Program-made: the position numbers and the translations under genes
The notes under the pieces: generated by a model
What the model was told of the DNA's origin: nothing
The model's input: the letters and a program-made list of their open reading frames with translations, nothing else
The model's database searches: none
DNA from: Chromatiales bacterium
GTDB lineage: Bacteria; Pseudomonadota; Gammaproteobacteria; SZUA-152
Direction: 5' to 3'
Assembly (NCBI GenBank): GCA_026999335.1
Contig: JALTPW010000070.1
Coordinates: 1-5,967 of the forward strand
Length of the DNA stretch: 5,967 nucleotides
Shown here: positions 1 to 5,967 of the stretch, piece by piece
How positions within the stretch are numbered: position 1 is the first letter of the stretch
How the letters are laid out: each line of letters starts with the position of its first letter

Positions 1-444
1 CTCTTTTTCGCCACACTCATCACCACAGGCATCCACTGCCAACACCGCCAACAATGAATGACATAGACACACTTTGCCGGAAATATTCACAACACCCTTT
101 ACATACGGATTGTTTACGTGGGGTAAGCGGTGCACCGGCCTCGATTCCGTGACCGTCTCAAATACGTTTGCCGGTAGGGAAAAATATTCAGATCCCAGAC
201 GAAAGATGATAATACTAACGCAGTCCTGATGAGTAACAGTCTCCGCACCCGCCAGAATGGTGAGATTCTCCTGCTGGTAGCCTGGTGGCAATTCCCGCTC
301 GAATATTTGTTTTCCGGCGTCAACAAAAACCGCACAATTACGGCAGTGAACAACCTCGTTCAGCCGTTCACAGCAGGTAACGGAATGCGCCCACACACCG
401 ATCCTGTTCCAGCAGTCATCCAGGTTTGCTGTTTCTTCCTTCAT
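1..444 (-). CDS. wspD: WspD-like CheW adaptor with cysteine-rich N-terminus (3' end cut by window edge)
   Basis: This frame is open for 148 codons from an ATG at 444 to the window edge, with no stop inside the window, so the C-terminus is missing. The ATG overlaps the stop of the preceding cheR gene (ATGA), which fixes the start and implies translational coupling. Residues 1-50 are an unusual extension for a CheW, with Cys at 11, 24, 25, 34 and 37 in the pattern CW(N)RIGVW..CC...HCRNC. From about residue 75 it becomes an ordinary CheW fold: IIIFRLGSEYFSLP (78-91), then HRLPHVNNPYVKGVVNISG (105-123), the strand-turn region typical of CheW. CheW proteins link receptors to the CheA kinase. A second CheW directly after a CheR-TPR gene is the position of WspD in Pseudomonas, and from memory such a cysteine-rich start is typical of WspD. 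The CheW assignment is firm; the WspD label rests on order and this motif. Confidence 0.82.
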   Translation of the reverse strand, partial: MKEETANLDDCWNRIGVWAHSVTCCERLNEVVHCRNCAVFVDAGKQIFERELPPGYQQENLTILAGAETVTHQDCVSIIIFRLGSEYFSLPANVFETVTESRPVHRLPHVNNPYVKGVVNISGKVCLCHSLLAVLAVDACGDECGEKE

Positions 445-1859
445 CCATCGGTGCTCGAATTACGGCTGATCGCCCGTTTCTGCCGGCGTCGGTAATCCTC
501 GGCCTGGCCGACATCACCCCGCTCTTCGGCCAGCAGGGCCAGCAGGCCAATCGCCAAGTGATGACCCGGGTCAAGATAAAGCGCCTTCTTCAACAAAGAC
601 TCAGCAACACCCACCCGGCCCTCCTGATGGCTGATCAGTCCGAGATAATAATAGGCATCACAGGATTCCGGATTTTTCTTCAAATAGGCCTCACACTGTG
701 TTGCCGCATCATTCAATCTCCCCATCTCCAGATATCCGGGGATTTTTTCCAGCGCAAAAGACTCTCCTGAACCCTCCTCTTTTTCCCTGTTTTTTGGTAT
801 ATTTTTTTGACGTCCTTTATTTTCTTTATTCTCCTTTGCTGGCTTTTCTTCCATTCCATGATGGTTTTTTGCCAGCGCTTTTGTCAGCACCTTGTTATGG
901 GATAAGCGGTGGCCAATCGCCTGGTCTTTTTCAACCAGACTGACAAGATTATGAAGTGTATTTTCCAGGCTATTCAGTGCTTTGATATTTTTCAGTGCGG
1001 ATTTTTCAGTGTCTGAACGGGAAACGTAAAACGTTTGACTGTTTTCGCTGACTTTGCTGAATGCAAACGCCATCGAAATATCCAGGGGAAGAAAATAATC
1101 CTTCGTCACCTGTGCCGCTTCAGCATGTCCGACACAGAGAACACCTTCGGGTTTCAACATGCGGTGCAGTTTCTTCAACACACAGGCCTGGGTCGGGCGA
1201 TCAAAGTAAATCAACAGATTCCTGCAAAATATAACATCATATTTCGTCTGGCTGTGATCAAAATTGTCAGCGACAATATTGGCGCGTGAAAATTTGACCT
1301 TTTTTTTAACTTCCGAAGACAGGATATATCCCGCCCGTGTACGCTGAAAATATTTATCACGCAAGCCACGATACTCTTCACGAAAGGAGTGCTGGCCATA
1401 GATTGCGCGTTTGGCCTTACGTATCGCACGTTGACTGACATCAAGGGCATCGATTGAAAACTTCCCAAGCGCCAGATCTTTTTCCATCATCACCATGGCA
1501 ATGGAATAGGGCTCTTCACCGGTCGAGCATGGCAGGCTGAGTATCTTCAGTTCTGCACCAGCGTCATCCAGCCGCTTTTGTTTCAGGCCGGGAAGATAAC
1601 GGGCTAGTGCCTCGAAGGGAAAAACATTGCGGAAAAACCAAGTCTCGGGAACCACTACCTCTTCAATCAATTCATCAAATTCTTTCCTGTCATTGCGTAT
1701 TCTCAGCAGGTACTCCGTCTCTCCCTTAATCCCCGAAACAGGGATATTCAGGGCCTGCATTCTATGATGAATGGCGCGTTCGATACTGGTGTCGCCAATA
1801 GAGCTGGAGTGGAGGCCAATGACCTCCTGGAGCATGGTTTTTATTTTTGTCAGTGACAT
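441..1859 (-). CDS. wspC: CheR-type receptor methyltransferase with C-terminal TPRs (WspC-like)
   Basis: The product is 472 aa. It is an S-adenosylmethionine-dependent enzyme that methylates glutamates of the partner receptor. The CheR N-terminal helical part covers about 1-85 and includes PETWFFRN (71-78). The SAM-binding loop is LPCSTGEEPYS (109-119), and the CheR signature CRNLLIYFD is at 212-220. After about 285 comes a variable linker, very rich in Lys, Glu and Asn at 330-366. Two to three TPR helix pairs follow (about 370-460, e.g. YYYLGLISHQEGRVGVAESL), which suit protein-protein contact. This CheR-linker-TPR layout is that of WspC. I chose the ATG at 1859, one base past the cheW stop, with GGA seven bases upstream. 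The ATG at 1874 (MADNS...), overlapping cheW, is the alternative. Starts further upstream would run through cheW and are unlikely. The stop overlaps the next ATG. Confidence 0.9.
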   Translation of the reverse strand: MSLTKIKTMLQEVIGLHSSSIGDTSIERAIHHRMQALNIPVSGIKGETEYLLRIRNDRKEFDELIEEVVVPETWFFRNVFPFEALARYLPGLKQKRLDDAGAELKILSLPCSTGEEPYSIAMVMMEKDLALGKFSIDALDVSQRAIRKAKRAIYGQHSFREEYRGLRDKYFQRTRAGYILSSEVKKKVKFSRANIVADNFDHSQTKYDVIFCRNLLIYFDRPTQACVLKKLHRMLKPEGVLCVGHAEAAQVTKDYFLPLDISMAFAFSKVSENSQTFYVSRSDTEKSALKNIKALNSLENTLHNLVSLVEKDQAIGHRLSHNKVLTKALAKNHHGMEEKPAKENKENKGRQKNIPKNREKEEGSGESFALEKIPGYLEMGRLNDAATQCEAYLKKNPESCDAYYYLGLISHQEGRVGVAESLLKKALYLDPGHHLAIGLLALLAEERGDVGQAEDYRRRQKRAISRNSSTDG

Positions 1860-1860
1860 A

Positions 1861-2325
1861 CTATTGTCCGCCATCCGTTGCAGGAAACAATAATTCAACA
1901 TCCATTGTCGACAGGATATTTTGTGGGGAAACCAGTTGCAGCATCCCCTGCCGATCCATGATGACTTTACCCAGATAAGGCGCCTGTGGATTTTCAAGAC
2001 CTGACGCTGTAAATTCCGCTTCTTCCAAGGTCAGAATTTCGGTCGCCTTTTCCAGCAACAGGCCAATACAGCGTACTTTCTGCTCTGGCACGGGCAGTTT
2101 TACGACGACAATACGTGAGCTGAGACGCAAAGCGGCATCATGCCCTGCAAACAACTGAGCAACATCAATGACCGGCAAAGAGCCTCCGCGATAGTTCATC
2201 AACCCGGCAATATACGCCGGTGCATTGGGCTGTTTCTGCAAGGGAACCAATGGCGCAACCTCGATGACATTCCCGGCCGCCAGCACATAGCGGGTTTTAT
2301 TGATGATAAACTGTAAAAACAGCAT
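1861..2325 (-). CDS. wspB: CheW-like adaptor (WspB-like)
   Basis: This is a complete 154-aa, single-domain CheW, the usual size for the family. The N-terminus MLFLQFIINKTRYVL is the first CheW strand pair. The block IAGLMNYRGGSLPVIDV (39-55) carries the conserved N-x-R-G and P-V-I-D features. RIVVVKLP (71-78) and IGLLLEKATEIL (87-98) form the later strands. Such proteins are cytoplasmic scaffolds that connect the receptor tip to the histidine kinase and have no enzymatic residues. It starts eight bases after the receptor stop. There is only a weak GCGAG ribosome site, so translational coupling is likely. It ends one base before the ATG chosen for the CheR gene. Position between receptor and CheR-TPR matches WspB of Pseudomonas. 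CheW is near certain; the B label is from gene order and the sequence style of the N-terminus. Confidence 0.92.
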   Translation of the reverse strand: MLFLQFIINKTRYVLAAGNVIEVAPLVPLQKQPNAPAYIAGLMNYRGGSLPVIDVAQLFAGHDAALRLSSRIVVVKLPVPEQKVRCIGLLLEKATEILTLEEAEFTASGLENPQAPYLGKVIMDRQGMLQLVSPQNILSTMDVELLFPATDGGQ

Positions 2326-2333
2326 CTCGCAGG

Positions 2334-4337
2334 CTACCGGTGAGACTTGTTCACTCGCAGCTTGGACACACTGCTCTGCATCGATTGTGCAGCATCATTC
2401 AACTGATCGATGGCCGCGTTGGAGTGGCGGATTGAATCCACGGTTTGCTGCGCCGACTCGCTGAGCTGCATCATGGCCATCTTGATCTGTTGCGCCCCCT
2501 GGCTCTGGAAATGCATGCCTTCCTGTACACTCTCAAAGCGTGGGGTCAATGTCTGCACCTCGGTAATAATCTGCGCGAGCTGGGTGGAGACTTCGTTGAC
2601 ATCCTTGGCGCTATTGCGTACTTGCACGGAAAATTTCTCCATGCTGAGAACACCGGCCGATACCGCGGACTGCATTTCTTTCACCATTTGCTCAATATCC
2701 AGTGTCGCGACAGCGGTCTGGTCTGCCAGACGGCGCACCTCCTTTGCCACCACCGAAAAACCCAGCCCGTATTCACCGGCTTTCTCGGCCTCGATAGCGG
2801 CATTCAATGACAGCAGGTTGGTCTGATCCGCTACTTTGGTGATGGTCGTCACCACGCTGTTGATATTGCGTGCCTTTTCGTTCAGCACTTCAAACTTGGA
2901 GGCAATGGAGCCCGCAGCATCGACGATCTGCTGCATGGTGGATTCCATATTGCCCAATTCCTGCTGGCCATTGGCTGCAGAACGCGTAGTACGCTCCGCC
3001 ACTTCAGCCACTTCATCGATGGTATTTTCCAATTCTTTGGTCGTCGCGGAAATCTCCGTCGCCGTCGCTGCAATTTGATTGGTCGTCGATGCCTGCTCGG
3101 AAATGGTGGCCTCCTGCTGTTTTGCCGTTGCCGCAATCTCCGTCGCCGATGACGTAACCTGAATACCGGAACGTTGCACTTGCGTCACCAGCGCATTGAG
3201 ATTGTTCACCATACTCTGCACACCCTGCGCCAGCTTGCCGATGGCATCGTCGCCATCGATAGTCACTTCACCGGTGAGATCCCCCTGTGCCGCCAAGGTC
3301 ACGACTTGCAGTATTGCATCCACTTTGCATTCCAGCGTCTCGACTTCTTCGTGTTTTTGCTCACTGGAAATAGCGATATAGTTGATCATGATCTGCAGAC
3401 TTTCGCCCAGCTCGGCAACGGCATCTTCACCCTGGGCATCCAGTTCTATTTTGGCGGAATAGTCGCCCTCCGCTACCCGGTTAATGGCCTCCAGAAGATG
3501 ATCAATCTGTCGCCGCAGCGTCTCTGCCGCGTCATGTTCACGGTCGGTCACCGCATTGACATTATCCGCCATGTTATTGAAAGCCCGCGCGAGGCCTCCA
3601 ATTTCATCATCCGAGTCCAGGCTTGTCCGCACCGTGCTATCGCCTTGCGCCCGGCGTTTGACGATGTCACTGATGTGCAGTAATGGCGTAATCACCCAGC
3701 TTTTCAATAACCAATTGATGAGCACCAGACCAAACACGAAAAACGACAGATTGATACCTAAAATCAACCAGAACTGGCGTTGCACCGCCTGATCGATTTC
3801 GGCCAGGGAATAACTGACACGCACTGCGCCATTCACGGCCCCCCTGGGCACCTCATGACATTTCAGGCAATTCACACCGCGGGTATTTTCCGTCGCCAGG
3901 AACGGTACCACGGCCGTTAACACACGCTGCCCTGCTGTCTCCAGAATCTCGATGGACTGCTCACCCTGTAGTCCCTTTCTGTCCAGCTCATCCAGTGGCG
4001 TCTCTTCTTCGTTGCCGGGCCCATACTGGTCGATCACCGGCTGACCACGAATGACCCGCGCCTCCACAATAGTCTCACGCGCCAGTATCTTATTGCGCAG
4101 GATATTTCGCTGATCCATGGTTCCCGTCAACATCATGGTGTTCAGACTGTCGAAGTAAAAGGTCGTCGTCTCCTTCACTTCGTATTCCGCCTGATCCATC
4201 AAGCGCTCACGCTCATAATTGACCTCATTGGAGGTCACAAGCACCAGCAGCATTGAAAAAATGGAACCGAGCGCCAGATTGATCTTGGCGCGAATGGAAA
4301 GCCGTTTGATGAAAGAATTCGCTGAGAAATTGCCCAT
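2334..4337 (-). CDS. wspA: WspA-like methyl-accepting chemotaxis receptor with periplasmic haem-c motif and multiple HAMP modules
   Basis: The product is a 667-aa inner-membrane receptor. There is a short cytoplasmic start, TM1 at about 21-37, a periplasmic domain at about 38-188, TM2 at about 189-211, and three HAMP-like modules (212-265, about 275-325, about 335-392). A long coiled-coil signalling domain follows, with its tip in 499-540: ADQTNLLSLNAAIEAEKAGE (503-522), then GFSVVAKEVRRLAD. The stretch TAVATLDIEQMVKEMQSAVS (541-560) is very close to my recollection of Pseudomonas WspA. The C-terminus (KLRVNKSHR) has no CheR-docking pentapeptide. The periplasmic domain contains CLKCH (157-161), a c-type haem attachment motif, which to my knowledge Pseudomonas WspA lacks. 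The protein is also longer than that WspA (about 540 aa), consistent with extra HAMP repeats and a different sensor. The ATG is supported by AGGA seven bases upstream. The inferred role is to sense a redox or gas signal through haem and control a Wsp kinase. Confidence 0.9.
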   Translation of the reverse strand: MGNFSANSFIKRLSIRAKINLALGSIFSMLLVLVTSNEVNYERERLMDQAEYEVKETTTFYFDSLNTMMLTGTMDQRNILRNKILARETIVEARVIRGQPVIDQYGPGNEEETPLDELDRKGLQGEQSIEILETAGQRVLTAVVPFLATENTRGVNCLKCHEVPRGAVNGAVRVSYSLAEIDQAVQRQFWLILGINLSFFVFGLVLINWLLKSWVITPLLHISDIVKRRAQGDSTVRTSLDSDDEIGGLARAFNNMADNVNAVTDREHDAAETLRRQIDHLLEAINRVAEGDYSAKIELDAQGEDAVAELGESLQIMINYIAISSEQKHEEVETLECKVDAILQVVTLAAQGDLTGEVTIDGDDAIGKLAQGVQSMVNNLNALVTQVQRSGIQVTSSATEIAATAKQQEATISEQASTTNQIAATATEISATTKELENTIDEVAEVAERTTRSAANGQQELGNMESTMQQIVDAAGSIASKFEVLNEKARNINSVVTTITKVADQTNLLSLNAAIEAEKAGEYGLGFSVVAKEVRRLADQTAVATLDIEQMVKEMQSAVSAGVLSMEKFSVQVRNSAKDVNEVSTQLAQIITEVQTLTPRFESVQEGMHFQSQGAQQIKMAMMQLSESAQQTVDSIRHSNAAIDQLNDAAQSMQSSVSKLRVNKSHR

Positions 4338-4344
4338 AAATCGT

Positions 4345-4348
4345 TCCT
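4345..4348 (-). promoter_or_regulatory. Ribosome binding site of the receptor gene
   Basis: AGGA on the minus strand lies seven bases before the ATG at 4337. It is the clearest Shine-Dalgarno sequence in the window. The downstream genes of the run have weak sites and appear to rely on coupling. This site decides the start of the receptor gene and places the short basic segment (KRLSIRAK) before TM1 in the protein. Confidence 0.7.
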
Positions 4349-4368
4349 GTCATACCGCACGTCAAGGC

Positions 4369-4417
4369 AAAAACAGTAGGAAACAAGCCGAACATGACCC
4401 TCTATCCCACTGTTTTT
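4369..4417 (-). terminator. Terminator- or attenuator-like stem-loop in the leader of the wsp operon
   Basis: Read on the minus strand, AAAAACAGTGGGA (4417-4405) pairs with TCCTACTGTTTTT (4381-4369). This gives a 13-bp stem with one G-U pair and a 23-base loop; a run of five T ends the stem. On the plus strand the same position would be an A-C mismatch, so the fold favours minus-strand RNA. It lies 31 bases before the receptor ATG. It could stop read-through from the VWA gene, or act as an attenuator if the wsp promoter lies further upstream. The long loop and modest GC content make efficient termination uncertain. Confidence 0.4.
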
Positions 4418-4531
4418 TAATGATGATTTCCCGCCCCCGTAAACGCTGAGATGGCAGGGTTCAAGAGTATTCATTCAGCGGCTCAAGACTGGGAAAACTT
4501 TAGAGCAGGCATAAGGTTACACTGAAATATC

Positions 4532-4560
4532 AGCAAGGAAAATGTATCACTCCCCTTGCT
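4532..4560 (-). other. Weak hairpin after the VWA gene
   Basis: On the minus strand AGCAAGG (4560-4554) pairs with CCTTGCT (4538-4532), and the stem may extend by G-U pairs. It begins 44 bases past the VWA stop. No T-run follows, so it is not a standard intrinsic terminator. It may stabilise the mRNA 3' end or mean little. Confidence 0.25.
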
Positions 4561-4603
4561 TGTCAGTGGCCTGTTCCCATACCGGGATGTAACAAACCGC
4601 CCA

Positions 4604-5967
4604 TCAGTGTCTGTTTAGGGGCTTGGCAAGCGCAGACGATGGTTGAAAACGGTGCACGGGCTGGCAGATTTTTTCCAGTCCGGCGCTGGCCCAGCGGCCC
4701 ACCGTCAGGCCGACCAGATGCAGCTGCTGTTTTTCCTGCGCCCGCCGCACGGCATTCACCACCGATGCCGGCACGGGGAAACGACCATCGGTGATCAACA
4801 GCATGTCGGCCTTGCGCCATTCGGCACCACGTATCTTCTGCAAGGCACGCAATACCGGCCCGCGGATGTCGGTACCGCCGTGGAAACTCTGTGATAGAAA
4901 CCGTTGGATCTCGCGCAGGCCACGCGGGTCGAAACGCAGCTCCAGCTCTATCACCTGCCCCGGGCCGCTGAAGGCATACAGATAGCAACGTCGGCCGGAC
5001 TGATTGGCCAGGCGCAGCACTTCCAGACACACCGCCTTGCTGATGCGTTCCGGTTCACCCTGCATGGAGGCTGAGGTGTCGAGACAGAGGATAATCGGCC
5101 CCTTGATCCGCTGGCCTTCACGCCGTAACTCGGGCTCATCACTCTGTTCGCGCAACGGTTCGGGCCGGTGCTCGGACAGCACACCTTCCACCTGGTAGCT
5201 GAGCAGACCCTGTTCGGCACGGCGGGCGTGCCAAAGCATTTTCAGTTTCGGATGGCCGAGGAAGGCCGCCTCCTGTGGCAACATACGCGCAATATCGTCA
5301 CTGCGGCTAATACCCGAGGTAGAGAGCGGCAATTCTCTGCGAACAAAAACCTCAGCCGGCTCACCACCATAACCCGGGGTTTCACGAGTCTGCATTACTT
5401 TCGTCTGTGGCCCCCGCCCCTCGCCCGGCAGCTCGCGGCCGAGACTGTCGACGATATCGACCAACTGCGGATGTGCACGGATCAGCTTGCGATAGGCCAC
5501 GAACTCACGCCAGCCTGTGCCGTGCAGTTCAGCGCTGGAGAGATCCCAGCCACGCCCCAGATGACCGCCCATGCCGCGAAACACCGCCGCGACCTCGCGC
5601 CAATGCTGTAAGACCTTTTCCCAGTGCAGACTCAGACCATCGCCTAATTGTCGCCGAGCGGCCACGGACGGTGCTTCGAGCGTCGGAGCCGATTCTTCCA
5701 ACCCCTCATCTCTCTCCGCCTCAACCGTATCGCCCGCCGTTCCGGTCAAGACCGTTTCATCGTTTTCCATCACGGACGGCGACGCTGCAACGTCCATCCC
5801 CGACATAGGCGCTGCTGACTGCCCCGATACGCCGGTTTTTTGAGAAGGGGGCGCCTCCTCTGCTGGCTGGGGTTGTGATTGCAACCGTGACTGGGGTTGT
5901 TGCAACTGTGACTGGGCCTCACTGCCATCGTCCGGCAACTGGGAACCCTCACGCTCCCGCTTGTGGG
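4604..5967 (-). CDS. ViaA/YieM-like von Willebrand factor A domain protein (5' end beyond window)
   Basis: The frame is open from the right edge to a TGA at 4604-4606. No convincing start is visible: a TTG at 5938 is possible, but codons continue in frame upstream (HKREREGSQ), so the gene probably begins outside. At least 453 residues are present; E. coli ViaA has about 480. Numbering from the TTG, residues 1-95 are low-complexity, first Gln/Pro-rich then acidic. Residues 100-275 are a helical middle with AHPQLVDIVDSLGREL (155-170), resembling ViaA. The VWA domain runs from about 278 to 430. Its MIDAS metal site is complete: DTSAS (287-291), Thr356 in GGTD, and Asp384 in ITDG. ViaA-type proteins act in the cytoplasm as partners of a MoxR-family AAA+ ATPase (RavA), usually encoded next door. 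Here that would be upstream, outside the window. The VWA assignment is firm, the ViaA relation likely. No functional link to the wsp genes is evident. Confidence 0.85.
   Translation of the reverse strand, partial: HKREREGSQLPDDGSEAQSQLQQPQSRLQSQPQPAEEAPPSQKTGVSGQSAAPMSGMDVAASPSVMENDETVLTGTAGDTVEAERDEGLEESAPTLEAPSVAARRQLGDGLSLHWEKVLQHWREVAAVFRGMGGHLGRGWDLSSAELHGTGWREFVAYRKLIRAHPQLVDIVDSLGRELPGEGRGPQTKVMQTRETPGYGGEPAEVFVRRELPLSTSGISRSDDIARMLPQEAAFLGHPKLKMLWHARRAEQGLLSYQVEGVLSEHRPEPLREQSDEPELRREGQRIKGPIILCLDTSASMQGEPERISKAVCLEVLRLANQSGRRCYLYAFSGPGQVIELELRFDPRGLREIQRFLSQSFHGGTDIRGPVLRALQKIRGAEWRKADMLLITDGRFPVPASVVNAVRRAQEKQQLHLVGLTVGRWASAGLEKICQPVHRFQPSSALAKPLNRH
5867..5917 (-). repeat. Short degenerate tandem repeat inside the VWA gene
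   Basis: On the plus strand the unit CTGGGGTTGT...GCAAC.GTGA occurs as 24 bases (5867-5890) and 21 bases (5891-5911), followed by a partial CTGGGC (5912-5917). It encodes the Gln/Pro/Ser-rich segment near the visible N-terminus of the VWA protein. The units differ by a multiple of three, so the frame is kept, as expected of a flexible coding repeat. Confidence 0.55.

Larger units (their letters stand above)
4338..4603. other. Intergenic region, probable control region of the wsp operon
   Basis: This 266-base gap holds no credible gene and is the only sizeable non-coding stretch in the window. It must carry either the wsp promoter or read-through from the VWA gene. I could not find a convincing sigma-70 or sigma-54 promoter on the minus strand. 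Visible structure includes the long stem at 4369-4417 and a shorter hairpin at 4532-4560. Two near-identical 8-base direct repeats (4461-4468 and 4484-4491, TCAAGAGT/TCAAGACT on plus) lie 23 bases apart. Between them is an imperfect palindrome TTCAGCGGCTCAA (4474-4486). The repeats and palindrome could be an operator, but this is speculative. Confidence 0.5.

Noticed and set aside
114..353. Small 79-residue minus-strand open frame near the left edge
   Set aside because: It is out of frame with the WspD-like gene, which explains the whole stretch with clear CheW and HCRNC motifs.
1860..1997. Longer N-terminus for the CheR gene starting at 1997
   Set aside because: The extra 46 residues overlap the conserved C-terminal part of CheW in another frame and do not look like CheR. 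The starts at 1859 or 1874 fit operon spacing.
3174..3683. 169-residue open frame on the plus strand inside the receptor gene
   Set aside because: It lies wholly antisense to the well-supported receptor coding sequence, has no recognisable domain, and its His/Gln-rich composition is what the opposite strand of this gene would give.
4338..4603. Sigma-54 or sigma-70 promoter for the wsp operon
   Set aside because: I scanned the minus strand for GG-N10-GC type and TTGACA/TATAAT type pairs. Only weak partial matches with poor spacing were found, so no promoter is called.
4563..5030. Minus-strand 155-residue open frame overlapping the end of the VWA gene
   Set aside because: It is in a different frame from the VWA domain with its intact MIDAS residues. 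Its Ala/Arg/Pro-rich sequence has no domain.
5168..5808. Overlapping plus-strand open frames of 147 and 133 residues opposite the VWA gene
   Set aside because: Both are antisense to the VWA gene. One is dominated by Arg/Pro runs typical of a GC-rich shadow frame, and neither shows a domain.

Overview
The window is a bacterial, Gram-negative-type chromosome segment, and every gene I can support lies on the minus strand. Protein content (a Wsp-type chemosensory array and a ViaA-like von Willebrand A protein) best fits a proteobacterium, most likely a gammaproteobacterium. I cannot name a genus from this sequence. A predicted periplasmic c-type haem site implies that the host makes c-type cytochromes.

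Layout in transcription order, from high to low coordinates. (1) From the right edge to 4604 is the 3' part of a gene for a von Willebrand factor A (VWA) protein resembling ViaA/YieM, with a complete MIDAS metal site. Its start lies beyond the window. (2) From 4603 to 4338 is a 266-base gap with no gene. It holds a weak hairpin just after the VWA gene and a longer terminator- or attenuator-like stem in the leader of the next gene. (3) From 4337 to the left edge is a tightly packed run of four chemosensory genes: a methyl-accepting receptor (WspA-like), a CheW (WspB-like), a CheR methyltransferase with C-terminal TPRs (WspC-like), and a second, cysteine-rich CheW (WspD-like) cut off by the window edge. 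Gaps are 8 bases, 1 base, and an ATGA overlap.

The gene order receptor-CheW-CheR/TPR-CheW matches wspA-wspB-wspC-wspD of Pseudomonas. There the complete system continues with a CheA-receiver hybrid (WspE), a CheB (WspF) and a GGDEF response regulator (WspR) that makes c-di-GMP. Those genes would lie to the left of base 1 and are not seen. By analogy, the receptor forms a signalling array through the two CheW adaptors, the CheR sets its methylation level, and the output is probably c-di-GMP and surface or biofilm behaviour rather than flagellar steering.

The most interesting feature is the receptor's sensor. Its periplasmic domain of about 150 residues carries a single CxxCH haem-c attachment motif. 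It is followed by what look like three HAMP modules in series instead of one. This suggests a Wsp pathway driven by a haem-based redox or gas signal.
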